A stretch of 64,000 bases of DNA from Sporomusaceae bacterium (GCA_031460455.1 JAVKTQ010000002.1:248001-312000), one strand, 5' to 3'. Numbered from the stretch's first letter, positions 35,088 through 42,321 are shown. The notes: generated from the letters alone by a model not told the origin. Numbers and translations are program-made.

Positions 35088-35327
35088 GTAAAGAACCTTT
35101 TGCTTAGGTCTGTGGTTGAAAATCGATGCCAGTCGCAGGCGAAACGATCCACGTAAGGGGCCCAAAGAGGCTTTGAGCATGGTGCGGCTTAGAAGTAAGC
35201 CCTGCCGGCGGGCGCTTAGGCGCAGCGGCCGAGAGAAGCAGTAGTGAGGGGATTGAATTCCTAGTAGCGAACCTTCCAGCAGGCGGGTGTGGGGGAAAAG
35301 ACCAGGTCGGCTAAGCAATGGTTTTTT
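35088..35327 (+). ncRNA. Candidate structured RNA of about 240 nt, possibly raiA-motif RNA
   Basis: A non-coding stretch with its own sigma-A promoter and end. The ends pair: AACC (35094-35097) and TTGCTTAG (35100-35107) with CTAAGCAA (35311-35318) and GGTT (35320-35323), followed by TTTTAATTT, so the closing helix also looks like a terminator. Inside are several perfect small hairpins: GGCTTA-GAAG-TAAGCC (35186-35201), CAAAG-AGG-CTTTG (35163-35175), GCGC-TTAG-GCGC (35212-35223), and ATCG/CGAT around GCC/GGC (35122-35148). It lies in the comFC-to-raiA syntenic interval, where raiA-motif RNAs are often found; that identity is a guess that needs a covariance search. No resemblance to SRP RNA, tmRNA or RNase P RNA motifs was seen. 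Confidence 0.7.
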
Positions 35328-35354
35328 AATTTGAAGGTGAGGGGATTTCGAGGA

Positions 35355-35648
35355 ATGGCTTTCGAGGACAAGACCTTAAAGTGCAAAGACTGCGGGGGAG
35401 ACTTCATCTTTACGGCTGGAGAGCAGGAATTCTACGCCGAAAAGGGCTTTGAAAACGAACCTGCCCGCTGCCGCGATTGCCGCGATGCACGCAGGCGCGG
35501 CCGGGAAGGCGGCGACGCCAGAGCCCCGCGGGAAATGCACGAAACCGTCTGTGCCGAGTGCGGCGTTACCACCCAGGTACCCTTCAAACCGCGTAACGAC
35601 CGCCCCATATACTGCCGCGAGTGTTTTGCCGCCAAAAAACAAAGCTAA
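35355..35648 (+). CDS. Zinc-ribbon protein with two CxxC-x-CxxC units
   Basis: A 97-residue protein with two zinc ribbons: CKDC...CRDC (about residues 10-41) and CAEC...CREC (about 66-90, the CxxC-x17-CxxC type). The linker is basic (RRRGREGG), which suggests nucleic-acid binding. Such proteins are often found next to cold-shock genes. I start at the ATG at 35355, as MAFEDKTLKC is the usual family N-terminus, and GGTGAGGGG lies upstream. The function is unknown. It could be co-transcribed with the RNA upstream by read-through. Confidence 0.75.
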   Translation: MAFEDKTLKCKDCGGDFIFTAGEQEFYAEKGFENEPARCRDCRDARRRGREGGDARAPREMHETVCAECGVTTQVPFKPRNDRPIYCRECFAAKKQS

Positions 35649-35665
35649 CCAAACAGCATGCCAAC

Positions 35666-35691
35666 GCCCGGATTCTATCCGGGCTTTTTTT
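35666..35691 (+). terminator. Terminator after the zinc-ribbon gene
   Basis: GCCCGGAT-TCT-ATCCGGGC followed by seven T; a textbook intrinsic terminator. Confidence 0.92.
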
Positions 35692-35731
35692 ATGCCTTTC
35701 CCGGCAGCGGGGATTTTTCGGCCCGCACAGG

Positions 35732-35820
35732 TTATCCCCAGCCAAAACCGTGGCAAATAAGGTTATCAACACATTTATCCACATTATCCACAGAAGCGGA
35801 ATGATGAATCCTGTGGAAAA
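35732..35820. other. Cluster of DnaA boxes
   Basis: Two perfect DnaA boxes TTATCCACA lie head to tail at 35775-35783 and 35784-35792, with near-matches TTATCAACA at 35763-35771 (one change), TTATCCCCA at 35732-35740 (one change), and an inverted TGTGGAAAA at 35812-35820 (one change). An AT-rich stretch follows at 35841-35880. There is no dnaA, dnaN or other oriC gene in the window, so it is more likely a DnaA-titration or DnaA-controlled regulatory site than the chromosome origin. Confidence 0.65.
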
Positions 35821-35847
35821 ATGTCTAACCTACGCCCCGGTAATCTA

Positions 35848-35876
35848 TTGATTAATTATGCAAATTTGTGTATAAT
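35848..35876 (+). promoter_or_regulatory. Sigma-A promoter of the amino-acid ABC transporter
   Basis: TTGATT, 17 bases, TATAAT, 39 bases before the start codon and only 28 bases after the last DnaA box. Confidence 0.8.
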
Positions 35877-35914
35877 TATGTCTGCGCTACACCACAACAC
35901 CAGGAGGGAACACC

Positions 35915-36688
35915 ATGTTCAAGAAACCGCTCTCCATCGCACTACTGACCGCACTCGCCATCTCCCTGCTCCTTGCCGGCTGCGGCGGACAGGCCCCCCA
36001 GCAGGGCAAAGTCCTCAAAATCGGCACCGACGCCGCCTTCGCGCCCTTCGAATTCCAGGACGAAAAAAGCAAAGAATACGTAGGCTTCGACATCGATCTC
36101 ATCAAAGCCATCGGCAAACAAATGGGCTTGGAAGTCAAAGTGCAGGGCATGGGCTTCGACGGCCTCATCCCAGCCCTCGAAGCCGGCCAGATCGACGCCG
36201 CCGTATCCGGCATGACCATCACCGATGAACGCAAGAAAAAAGTCAACTTCTCCAAACCCTACTACACCTCCGGCCTCTCCCTCGTCGTCAAACAGGACAA
36301 CGCCGCCCTGAAAGAATTCAAAGACCTCGAAGGCAAGCGCCTCGCCGTCCAAATAGGCACCACCGGCGCCGACTTCGCCAAAAAAATCAAAGACGCCAAA
36401 GTCCGCGAATTCAACACCGCCCCCGAAGCCTTCCTAGAGCTCAAAGCCGGCGGCGTCGACGCCGTCATCAACGACCTGCCTGTCAACGAATACTACATCG
36501 CTAAATCCGGCAGCAAAGACGCCAAAATCGTCGGCAAACCCCTCAACTCCGAAGACTACGGCATCGCCACCGCCAAGAAAAACACCGAACTGGCCCAGAA
36601 AATCGACAAAGCTCTCGACGAAATCAAAAAAAGCGGCGAATACGACAAAATCTACGAAAAATGGTTCGGCCGAAAACCCGCCCAATAA
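35915..36688 (+). CDS. Amino-acid ABC transporter substrate-binding lipoprotein
   Basis: Periplasmic solute-binding protein of the polar amino-acid family (SBP_bac_3). 257 residues with a lipoprotein signal ending LLLAGC (lipidated Cys near 23), then KIGTDAAFAPFEFQDEKS and VGFDIDLIKAIGKQMG, the family signature, and GMTITDERKKKVNFSKPYY. The ligand is probably glutamine, arginine or another polar amino acid. ATG after AGGAGGG. Its permease and ATPase lie 1.9 kb downstream, separated by a terminator and an autotransporter gene. Confidence 0.9.
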   Translation: MFKKPLSIALLTALAISLLLAGCGGQAPQQGKVLKIGTDAAFAPFEFQDEKSKEYVGFDIDLIKAIGKQMGLEVKVQGMGFDGLIPALEAGQIDAAVSGMTITDERKKKVNFSKPYYTSGLSLVVKQDNAALKEFKDLEGKRLAVQIGTTGADFAKKIKDAKVREFNTAPEAFLELKAGGVDAVINDLPVNEYYIAKSGSKDAKIVGKPLNSEDYGIATAKKNTELAQKIDKALDEIKKSGEYDKIYEKWFGRKPAQ

Positions 36689-36698
36689 AGAACCAACA

Positions 36699-36733
36699 CG
36701 GGGCGCGGACCACATTCGCGCCCCGGTTTTTTT
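36699..36733 (+). terminator. Terminator after the binding-protein gene
   Basis: CGGGGCGCG/CGCGCCCCG with a nine-base loop, then GTTTTTTT. It separates the abundant binding protein from the genes that follow. Confidence 0.88.
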
Positions 36734-36820
36734 CCGCCGCCCTTTCCAGCCGCGGAATACCCCCGTCTTTTGGCCGAAAAAGCAGGAAGGGGCGGCTTTA
36801 TAGAGAACATTTACATTATT

Positions 36821-38416
36821 ATGAATAAACATCAAATTGTGAATATAAACCAACCGCGCTCCACCCCCAAAATCATCGCCCTCGCGCTCTGTCTGGCAGT
36901 CCTCCTCGCCTGCCTTGTCCCGCCCTGTCCGGCGGGCGCCGAAACGCTCGCCCAAATCGACGCCGAAATCCAAACCGACAAAACCCTCGTCCGCGTCGCC
37001 GGACAGGACGCCTACAACGTCTACGCCGGCGTCACCATCGGCCGGCTCGACCGCAAAATAGCCATCCTCACCGCCGCCGGCATCACCACCTTCGCCTCTG
37101 TCGGCCGCTACGACAACTTCTACTCCTTCACCGGCGCCTACGGCGTCACCGACACCAAAATCGACATCGTCACCACCACCGCCGCCATGCGCCTCTACCG
37201 GCGCGGCCAAAGCAGCGTCCAGGAAACGCAGTCCCACCTCGGCAGCTGGTGGGGCGGACAATACCGGGGCATCCAGGCCTCCCGCGACGAGCAGGCCATC
37301 CCGGCCGCCTGGGGCAGCGACCTTAACCGCATCTACGTCATCAGCGTCCCCGCCGGCACCACCCTCGTCGGCGGCATAGCCTCCCCCATGGAAAAAAACG
37401 GCGAATACCGGGCCGGCGGCGCCTACCAGTACTACTACCGGGGCGCCCCCAACAGCTGGCTCGTCTACGCCCTCTACGCCCCCGACTACCTGACAAGCTA
37501 CGCCGCCGCCGTCACCGGCGCCCAAAAACTCGGGCGGAGCGGCCTCGAAGACCTTGCCGCCCACTTCGGCGACCTGCGCCGCACCGCCCAAACCACGGCC
37601 GAGACCGGCCCGTGGCTCAGGTTCTACGGCGGCTACACCCGCCAGGACGGCGGCGACGGCGAATTCGGCCAAAAGGCCCGCGGCCTGCACGCCGGCTGGG
37701 AAAACCTCATCAAAGGCGGCGCACCCGGCGAGCGCGACCGCTGGCACATCGGGGCCTTCCTCGGCCAGGGCACGCTCAACCAGAGCGAAGTCGCCAGCGG
37801 CGTCAAAAACGACATCACCAACACCTACGCCGGCATCTACTCCCACTACCGGTCACAGCCCGACCGGCCCCGCTCGTGGTACGGCGCCGCCACCCTCATG
37901 TACGGCCGCATCAGAACCGCCAACCACGTTCCCGGCGAACTCGGCTACGGCCTCAACCAGAGCTACGGCGGCCACATCTTTGCCGCCGCCCTCGAAAACG
38001 GCCTCACCTTCCGGCGCGCAGACGGCTGGACCGTCGAACCGCAGCTCGCGCTCACCTACACCCGCATCATGCAAAACGACTTCGCCGACGACCTCGGCGC
38101 CACCGTTGCCGTCAGGCGCGGCCGGTCCGTCGTCGGCCGCCTGGGCGTGCTCGCCCGCCGGACAAGCGAAGACAAGGCCGGCCGAAAGAGCGGCTTCTGG
38201 GCCCAGGTGAGCTACCAGCGCGAATTCTGCGGCAAAAACCGCATCGACGCCGCCGGCGACATTGCCGTAAACGGCGGGGGCCGCAACACCGTCCTCCTCA
38301 CCCTCGGCGGCGACCGGGAGATTGGCCGCCGCCTCAGCGTCCGCGGCGAAATCACCAAACTCCTCGGCGACGAGCACGGCTACCGCGGCAACCTCACCCT
38401 GCGCTGCCTCTTGTAA
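36821..38416 (+). CDS. Autotransporter-type outer-membrane protein with TNT-like passenger
   Basis: About 531 residues. A long signal peptide (hydrophobic IIALALCLAVLLACLV, cleavage after PAGA) is followed by a passenger at about 41-260 and a C-terminal autotransporter beta-barrel from about 265 (WLRFYGGYTRQDGG) to the end, with alternating strands such as GFWAQVSYQREFCG. The passenger has RLYRRGQS, GSWWGGQYRG, VISVPAGTTLVGGIASPM and GGAYQYYY in order, which resembles TNT-type NAD glycohydrolase domains (Tyr-Arg strand, G-x-IA-P, then GGxxQY). The enzymatic role is inference. The start at 36821 is chosen for the signal peptide; no strong RBS is visible. The barrel ends in Leu rather than the usual Phe or Trp. 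Confidence 0.7.
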   Translation: MNKHQIVNINQPRSTPKIIALALCLAVLLACLVPPCPAGAETLAQIDAEIQTDKTLVRVAGQDAYNVYAGVTIGRLDRKIAILTAAGITTFASVGRYDNFYSFTGAYGVTDTKIDIVTTTAAMRLYRRGQSSVQETQSHLGSWWGGQYRGIQASRDEQAIPAAWGSDLNRIYVISVPAGTTLVGGIASPMEKNGEYRAGGAYQYYYRGAPNSWLVYALYAPDYLTSYAAAVTGAQKLGRSGLEDLAAHFGDLRRTAQTTAETGPWLRFYGGYTRQDGGDGEFGQKARGLHAGWENLIKGGAPGERDRWHIGAFLGQGTLNQSEVASGVKNDITNTYAGIYSHYRSQPDRPRSWYGAATLMYGRIRTANHVPGELGYGLNQSYGGHIFAAALENGLTFRRADGWTVEPQLALTYTRIMQNDFADDLGATVAVRRGRSVVGRLGVLARRTSEDKAGRKSGFWAQVSYQREFCGKNRIDAAGDIAVNGGGRNTVLLTLGGDREIGRRLSVRGEITKLLGDEHGYRGNLTLRCLL

Positions 38417-38502
38417 AAAATCCCCCCTCGCCGCCTGTCGAAACCTCTCGCCCGTATGCTACAACCTAAAATAGTGCATTAATATACATAAGCCGCTCGG
38501 AA

Positions 38503-38530
38503 AGCACCCCCGGTGCGGGGGCGTTTTCTT
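38503..38530 (+). terminator. Terminator after the autotransporter gene
   Basis: CCCCC/GGGGG stem with GGTGC loop and an imperfect outer pair, followed by TTTTCTT. Confidence 0.65.
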
Positions 38531-38570
38531 GGCGGCTTTAGTCATTAACTGTCATAAAAAGGGTGAAATC

Positions 38571-39236
38571 ATGAACTTCGATGTCGAACTCATCGTCCGC
38601 TCCTTCCCGCTCCTCCTCGCCGGCGCCGCCGTCACCGTCCAGATCACCGCCCTCAGCGTCGGCTTCGGCCTCCTCATCGGCATGTTCGTCGGCATCGCCC
38701 GCATCTCCAGGCTCCTGCCCGTCCGGGCCGCCGCCGCCGTCTACGTCGACTTCATCCGCGGCACCCCGCTCCTCGTCCAGATATTCCTCATCTACTTCGC
38801 CCTGCCCATCCTCCTCGGCGCGCGCATCGACCCCTTCATCGCCGCCATCACCGCCTGCAGCATCAACAGCGGCGCCTATGTCGCCGAAATCTTCCGCGCC
38901 GGCATCCAATCCATCGACAAAGGCCAAATGGAAGCCGGCCGCTCCCTCGGCATGACCTGGTCCCAGACCATGCGCCACATCATATTGCCCCAGGCCTTCA
39001 AACGCATCATCCCGCCCCTCGGCAACGAATTCATCGCCATGCTCAAAGACTCCTCGCTCGTCTCCGTCATCGGCTTCGAAGAACTCACCCGGCGCGGCCA
39101 GCTCATCATCGCCCGCACCTACGGTTCCTTCGAAATCTGGCTTACCGTCGCCTTCATCTACCTCATCATGACCTTCGCCATCTCCCGCCTCGTCGCCTAC
39201 CTCGAAAGGAGGTACAAAATCGATGATAAACATTGA
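38571..39236 (+). CDS. Amino-acid ABC transporter permease (HisM family)
   Basis: Inner-membrane permease of 221 residues with about five spans. [22 protein letters not shown] (in parts [16 protein letters not shown]) and [23 protein letters not shown] (the EAA motif, read in two parts) are the family hallmarks; the EAA loop contacts the ATPase. Start at 38571 with AAAAGGGTGA upstream. It overlaps the ATPase gene by 14 bases. Works with the lipoprotein encoded before the autotransporter. Confidence 0.9.
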   Translation: MNFDVELIVRSFPLLLAGAAVTVQITALSVGFGLLIGMFVGIARISRLLPVRAAAAVYVDFIRGTPLLVQIFLIYFALPILLGARIDPFIAAITACSINSGAYVAEIFRAGIQSIDKGQMEAGRSLGMTWSQTMRHIILPQAFKRIIPPLGNEFIAMLKDSSLVSVIGFEELTRRGQLIIARTYGSFEIWLTVAFIYLIMTFAISRLVAYLERRYKIDDKH

Positions 39237-39942
39237 GAACCTCCATAAACACTTCGGCAAACTCCACGTCCTCCGCGGCATCGACGCCCACGTCGCCGAG
39301 GGCGAAGTCGTCGTCATCATCGGCCCCAGCGGCTCGGGCAAAAGCACCCTCCTCCGCTGTATCAACTACCTCGAAGAACCAAGCTCCGGCCGCATCACCG
39401 TCGCCGGCATCCCCCTCAGCGGCCAGGCAAACATCAACAAAATCCGCGCCGAAGTCGGCATGGTCTTCCAGCGCTTCAACCTCTTCCCCCACATGACCGT
39501 CCTCGAAAACATCACCCTCGCCCCCGCCGTCGTCCGCAAAACCGCCCGCGCCCAAGCCGAAAAGACCGCCCTCGCCCTCCTCGCCAAAGTCGGCCTCGCC
39601 GACAAAGCCGCCGCCTACCCCGAACAGCTCTCCGGCGGCCAGCAGCAGCGCGTCGCCATCGCCCGGGCGCTCGCCATGCGCCCGAAAATAATGCTCTTCG
39701 ACGAACCCACCTCCGCCCTCGACCCCGAAATGATCAAAGAAGTCCTCGACGTCATGAAAACCCTCGCCCGCGAAGGCATGACCATGGTCGTCGTCACCCA
39801 CGAAATGGGCTTCGCCCGCGAAGTCGGCGACCGCGTCATCTTCATGGACGAAGGCCGCATAATCGAACAGGGCGCTCCCGAAGAATTCTTCGCCGGCGGC
39901 CGCGAACAACGCACCAAAGCCTTCCTCTCGAAAATTCTCTAG
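39223..39942 (+). CDS. Amino-acid ABC transporter ATPase (GlnQ family)
   Basis: ABC ATPase of 239 residues. Walker [10 protein letters not shown] (34-42), Q-loop [14 protein letters not shown], signature LSGGQQQR, Walker [15 protein letters not shown] and switch His in VVTHEMGF. The D-P-E-M-I-K pattern and length match GlnQ/HisP. ATG within the permease gene, after GAAAGGAGG. Last gene of the transporter operon. Confidence 0.94.
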   Translation: MINIENLHKHFGKLHVLRGIDAHVAEGEVVVIIGPSGSGKSTLLRCINYLEEPSSGRITVAGIPLSGQANINKIRAEVGMVFQRFNLFPHMTVLENITLAPAVVRKTARAQAEKTALALLAKVGLADKAAAYPEQLSGGQQQRVAIARALAMRPKIMLFDEPTSALDPEMIKEVLDVMKTLAREGMTMVVVTHEMGFAREVGDRVIFMDEGRIIEQGAPEEFFAGGREQRTKAFLSKIL

Positions 39943-40002
39943 CGGCAATAACCACATATCGACAAGGCCATAAATGCACGTGATAAGCGGCCCCGCGGCT
40001 CG

Positions 40003-40031
40003 TTGACACATCTATCCAGGTGTGCTATAGT
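40003..40031 (+). promoter_or_regulatory. Sigma-A promoter of the cold-shock gene
   Basis: TTGACA, exactly 17 bases, TATAGT: nearly consensus. The leader is about 50 bases with GGAGG before the start. Confidence 0.85.
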
Positions 40032-40086
40032 AGTGGCTGTGGCCATTATTTGGTCCGGTAACAACTGTTAGGAGGAATTCAGCAAC

Positions 40087-40284
40087 ATGATCGGCAAAGT
40101 CAAATGGTTCAGCGCGGAAAAAGGCTACGGCTTCCTTGAGAGGGAAGACGGCGGCGACGTATTCGTCCACTTCTCCGCCATCCAGACCGAAGGCTTCAAA
40201 ACCCTCAACGAAGGCGAAAAAGTAGAGTTTGAAATCGTCGACGGCGCTCGCGGCCCGCAAGCCTCGAATGTTCTAAAACTGTAA
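40087..40284 (+). CDS. Cold-shock protein (CspA family)
   Basis: Single-stranded RNA/DNA binding protein of 65 residues. Beta-barrel signature [16 protein letters not shown] (RNP1 KGYGFL) and DVFVHFSAI (RNP2). Acts as RNA chaperone at low temperature or in fast growth. Monocistronic with a near-consensus promoter and its own terminator. [20 protein letters not shown] is typical. Confidence 0.95.
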   Translation: MIGKVKWFSAEKGYGFLEREDGGDVFVHFSAIQTEGFKTLNEGEKVEFEIVDGARGPQASNVLKL

Positions 40285-40295
40285 ATGCCTGTCCG

Positions 40296-40322
40296 ACCCG
40301 GCCCTGGCGGCCGGGTTTTTGG
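40296..40322 (+). terminator. Terminator after the cold-shock gene
   Basis: CCCGGCC-CTGGC-GGCCGGG followed by five T. Confidence 0.9.
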
Positions 40323-40382
40323 TTTGTGGGCGTTATGTCGCATCCGGTAACCAAGGACAATTTCAGGCGCGGCAAATATTAG

Positions 40383-40411
40383 ACAGGAATTTTTTGCTTT
40401 CTAGGGAATAA
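40383..40411 (+). promoter_or_regulatory. Sigma-H promoter of hpf
   Basis: ACAGGAATT, 11 bases, AGGGAATAA: a full match to the sporulation/stationary-phase sigma-H consensus RNAGGAWWW-N11-12-RNNGAATWW. hpf (yvyD) of Bacillus subtilis is also driven by sigma-H. It lies 34 bases before the GTG start. Confidence 0.7.
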
Positions 40412-40445
40412 TATTAGTAAGATTTCCGGAAGGGAGATGGGGTCT

Positions 40446-40973
40446 GTGGCAATAACTGTACGAGGCAAAAACATCGACATCACACCACCACTGAAGGACT
40501 ACGTGGAAAAACGCGTAGGCAAGATCGCCAAATACTTCGAAACCCTTGGCGAGATTACCGTAGTCCTCACCGTCGCCAAAGGCCGTCACATCGTCGAAGT
40601 GACCGTGCCTTTGAACGGCATGCTGCTTCGGGGCGAAGAATCCACCACCGACATGTACACCTCGATCGACCTTGTCATTGAAAAGCTGGAAAGACAGATT
40701 GAAAAATACAAAACCAAGCTCGCCCGCAAACTCAAAACAGGCACCTTCAAGGGCGACCCCGGCACGGCCGTGCGCGACCTCGGCGACGACGAATTCCAGG
40801 TCGTCAGGACCAAGCGCTTCGCCGTCAAACCCATGACAACCGAAGAGGCCATCATGCAGATGAACCTCATCAACCACGACTTCTACGTCTTCACCAACGC
40901 CGACACCGAAGAGGTCAACGTCATCTACCGCCGCAAAGACGGCGGCTACGGGCTCATCGAGCCGGAATTCTAA
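40446..40973 (+). CDS. hpf: Ribosome hibernation-promoting factor, long form
   Basis: Dimerises and protects ribosomes in stationary phase. About 175 residues: N-terminal S30AE domain (ITVRGKNIDITPPLKDYV, with VEVTVPLNGMLLRGEEST split around the beta strand), a linker, and the C-terminal dimerisation domain FQVVRTKRFAVKPMTTEEAIMQM (two parts). The GTG at 40446 is preferred because AAGGGAG is then nine bases away; the ATG at 40437 would sit right on it. Also called raiA/yvyD; placed before secA as in Bacillus. Confidence 0.93.
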   Translation: MAITVRGKNIDITPPLKDYVEKRVGKIAKYFETLGEITVVLTVAKGRHIVEVTVPLNGMLLRGEESTTDMYTSIDLVIEKLERQIEKYKTKLARKLKTGTFKGDPGTAVRDLGDDEFQVVRTKRFAVKPMTTEEAIMQMNLINHDFYVFTNADTEEVNVIYRRKDGGYGLIEPEF

Positions 40974-40982
40974 ACCAGGGGC

Positions 40983-41017
40983 GCCGACACCCAGGGTTCG
41001 CTCTGGGTGTCGGCTTT
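40983..41017 (+). terminator. Terminator after hpf
   Basis: Perfect 12-base stem GCCGACACCCAG/CTGGGTGTCGGC with an eight-base loop, then TTTAT. Confidence 0.88.
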
Positions 41018-41056
41018 ATCCACCGAAAAAAGGGAAGGGGAGGGGAGAGGAGAACC

Positions 41057-41245
41057 GTGACAGTCAATCGCAAATACTTCCGCATATTTCTCATATTCCT
41101 GATCCTCTTTGGCGGCTTCCAGATATACGAAATGCTTACAATCCAGCAGCCGGTCATCTCCAAAACCATGCTCACCGGCTTCGTCATGCTCATCGCCGTC
41201 ATCATCGGCAGCGCCGTCTGGTTCCTTAGAAACACAAAAAAATAA
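41057..41245 (+). CDS. Small two-span membrane protein
   Basis: 62 residues with two hydrophobic segments, YFRIFLIFLILFGGFQIY and FVMLIAVIIGSAVWFL, joined by a short polar loop; the C-terminus is basic (RNTKK). GTG start after GAGAGGAGA. A terminator follows, so it is a single-gene unit. No family recognised; a structural or regulatory micro-protein of the inner membrane is likely. Confidence 0.65.
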   Translation: MTVNRKYFRIFLIFLILFGGFQIYEMLTIQQPVISKTMLTGFVMLIAVIIGSAVWFLRNTKK

Positions 41246-41260
41246 GCTGTCTGCAACCAA

Positions 41261-41286
41261 AGCACCCGCCCCAGGGTGCTTTTCTC
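41261..41286 (+). terminator. Terminator after small membrane protein
   Basis: AGCACCC/GGGTGCT with a six-base loop and TTTTCTCTTT. Confidence 0.85.
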
Positions 41287-41346
41287 TTTGCCGCCCGAAA
41301 GTTGTACTAAACCAAAGCTTGGCCGAATAATCTGCTTGTAGGAAAA

Positions 41347-41372
41347 CCTGCCGGCAAAGCTAAACCGGCAGG
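41347..41372 (+). other. Leader hairpin before the VOC gene
   Basis: CCTGCCGG and CCGGCAGG pair perfectly around ten bases. No T-run; it may be an operator or a leader RNA hairpin. Confidence 0.4.
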
Positions 41373-41399
41373 CGAAAAACAAGCGGGGAGAGTGACGAA

Positions 41400-41888
41400 A
41401 TGCCCGATAAACCCATATTCACCGGAGTCCTCCAAGTCGCCGTCGTCGTCAGCGACTGCGACGCCGCCGTCAGAACCTACGCCGACAAATACGGCATCGG
41501 CCCCTGGAAAATCTACGACTTCAACCCCGACACCGTCCAGGACATGATCCTCCACGGCCAGCGCCAAGACTACGCTATGCGGCTCGCCCTCGCCGACATC
41601 GGCGGCGTCCAGTTCGAACTCATCGAACCCAAAGACGACAAAAGCATCTACGCCCAGTTCCTCCAAGAACACGGCGAAGGACTGCACCACGTCGCCTTCG
41701 GCGTCGAAAACTACGACAACGCCATGGCCTTCTTCCGCGGCCAGGGCCACGACATCCTCCAGGGCGGCACCTGGCACGGCTTCACCTACACCTACCTCAC
41801 CACCCCACGGGACCTCGCCGTCATCGCCGAAATCTACGACGTGCCCAAGGACTTCATCTGGCCCGAACCACAAGCGGTTTATCCGTAA
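41400..41888 (+). CDS. VOC/glyoxalase-fold protein, methylmalonyl-CoA epimerase-like
   Basis: 162 residues with two beta-alpha-beta-beta-beta units of the vicinal oxygen chelate fold. LQVAVVVSDCDAAVRTYADKYG (in two parts) and GLHHVAFGVENYDNAMAFF give the repeat, and the HH-V and E-L-I-E positions fit metal ligands. Resembles methylmalonyl-CoA epimerases and related lyases, but there is no mutase or carboxylase gene nearby, so the substrate is unclear. An inverted repeat CCTGCCGG/CCGGCAGG at 41347-41372 lies in the leader. A copy of the dispersed repeat follows directly. Confidence 0.75.
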   Translation: MPDKPIFTGVLQVAVVVSDCDAAVRTYADKYGIGPWKIYDFNPDTVQDMILHGQRQDYAMRLALADIGGVQFELIEPKDDKSIYAQFLQEHGEGLHHVAFGVENYDNAMAFFRGQGHDILQGGTWHGFTYTYLTTPRDLAVIAEIYDVPKDFIWPEPQAVYP

Positions 41889-41895
41889 CACCTGA

Positions 41896-42017
41896 CGGTC
41901 GTTGATAAGCCCCCATCTGCGGCGTTGCTCCTCAGAGCGCTTGCTAGCGTACATCCGAGTACGCGTCGCGGCGCGCTCTTCCGGTGCGCCTTGCATCTGG
42001 GGGCTTCTGAACGACCG
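41896..42017. repeat. Dispersed palindromic element, copy A
   Basis: Left arm CGGTCGTT...AAGCCCCCA and right arm TGGGGGCTT...AACGACCG are complementary across 122 bases. The core contains ATCTGCGGCGTTGCTCCTC, the hairpin GCGTAC-ATCCGA-GTACGC, and GGTGCGCCTTGCATCTGG, all shared with copies B-D. It lies just after the VOC gene stop. Confidence 0.85.
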
Positions 42018-42071
42018 CGGCAATTCATCGCTTTCTAGGAACGTCACATGCGCGCTACACAGCCCCACATC

Positions 42072-42101
42072 AAAAGCCCGCGGCTCCCGCCGCGGGCTTT
42101 T
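42072..42101. terminator. Bidirectional terminator
   Basis: AAAAGCCCGCGGC-TCCC-GCCGCGGGCTTTT, followed by TT; a perfect 13-base stem. It serves the convergent small gene on the minus strand. Confidence 0.9.
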
Positions 42102-42105
42102 TTGC

Positions 42106-42321
42106 CTACTTCGTCCTCACAACCTTCATCCGCCGGTTGGCCAGTATCTCCGCCAGGCTTGCCTGCTCCAGCTCCCGCGCCTTCAGCGCGAACTCCTCGC
42201 GCGTAAACACGCCCTTATCGATCAAAAGCTCCACAAGCACCGCCACCGCCAGCGTATTGCGATAATCGGTATCCTTAAGATCGGCGATATGGCCGGCGAT
42301 CTCCAGCACACTCAGACTCAT
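42106..42321 (-). CDS. Small hypothetical protein
   Basis: 71 residues, helical and acidic, with LVELLIDKGVFTREEFALKARELE as the most typical segment (read LLIDKGVFTREEF, then ALKARELE). This stretch occurs in several small Firmicutes proteins of unknown role. The ATG at 42321 has GGGGAGGG seven bases upstream, so it is preferred over the longer frame. It converges on the terminator at 42072. Function unknown. Confidence 0.6.
   Translation of the reverse strand: MSLSVLEIAGHIADLKDTDYRNTLAVAVLVELLIDKGVFTREEFALKARELEQASLAEILANRRMKVVRTK

Noticed and set aside
35088-35327. SRP RNA, tmRNA or RNase P RNA
   Set aside because: The conserved SRP GGAAGGAAGCAGCC-like loop, the tmRNA tRNA-like ends and the RNase P core are not visible.
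35732-35880. Chromosome replication origin
   Set aside because: DnaA boxes and an AT-rich stretch are present, but no dnaA, dnaN, recF, gyrB or rpmH lies in the window, and the AT-rich part is explained by a good promoter.
40437-40446. ATG at 40437 as hpf start
   Set aside because: The ribosome binding site directly abuts it; the GTG nine bases later has normal spacing and gives the usual N-terminus.
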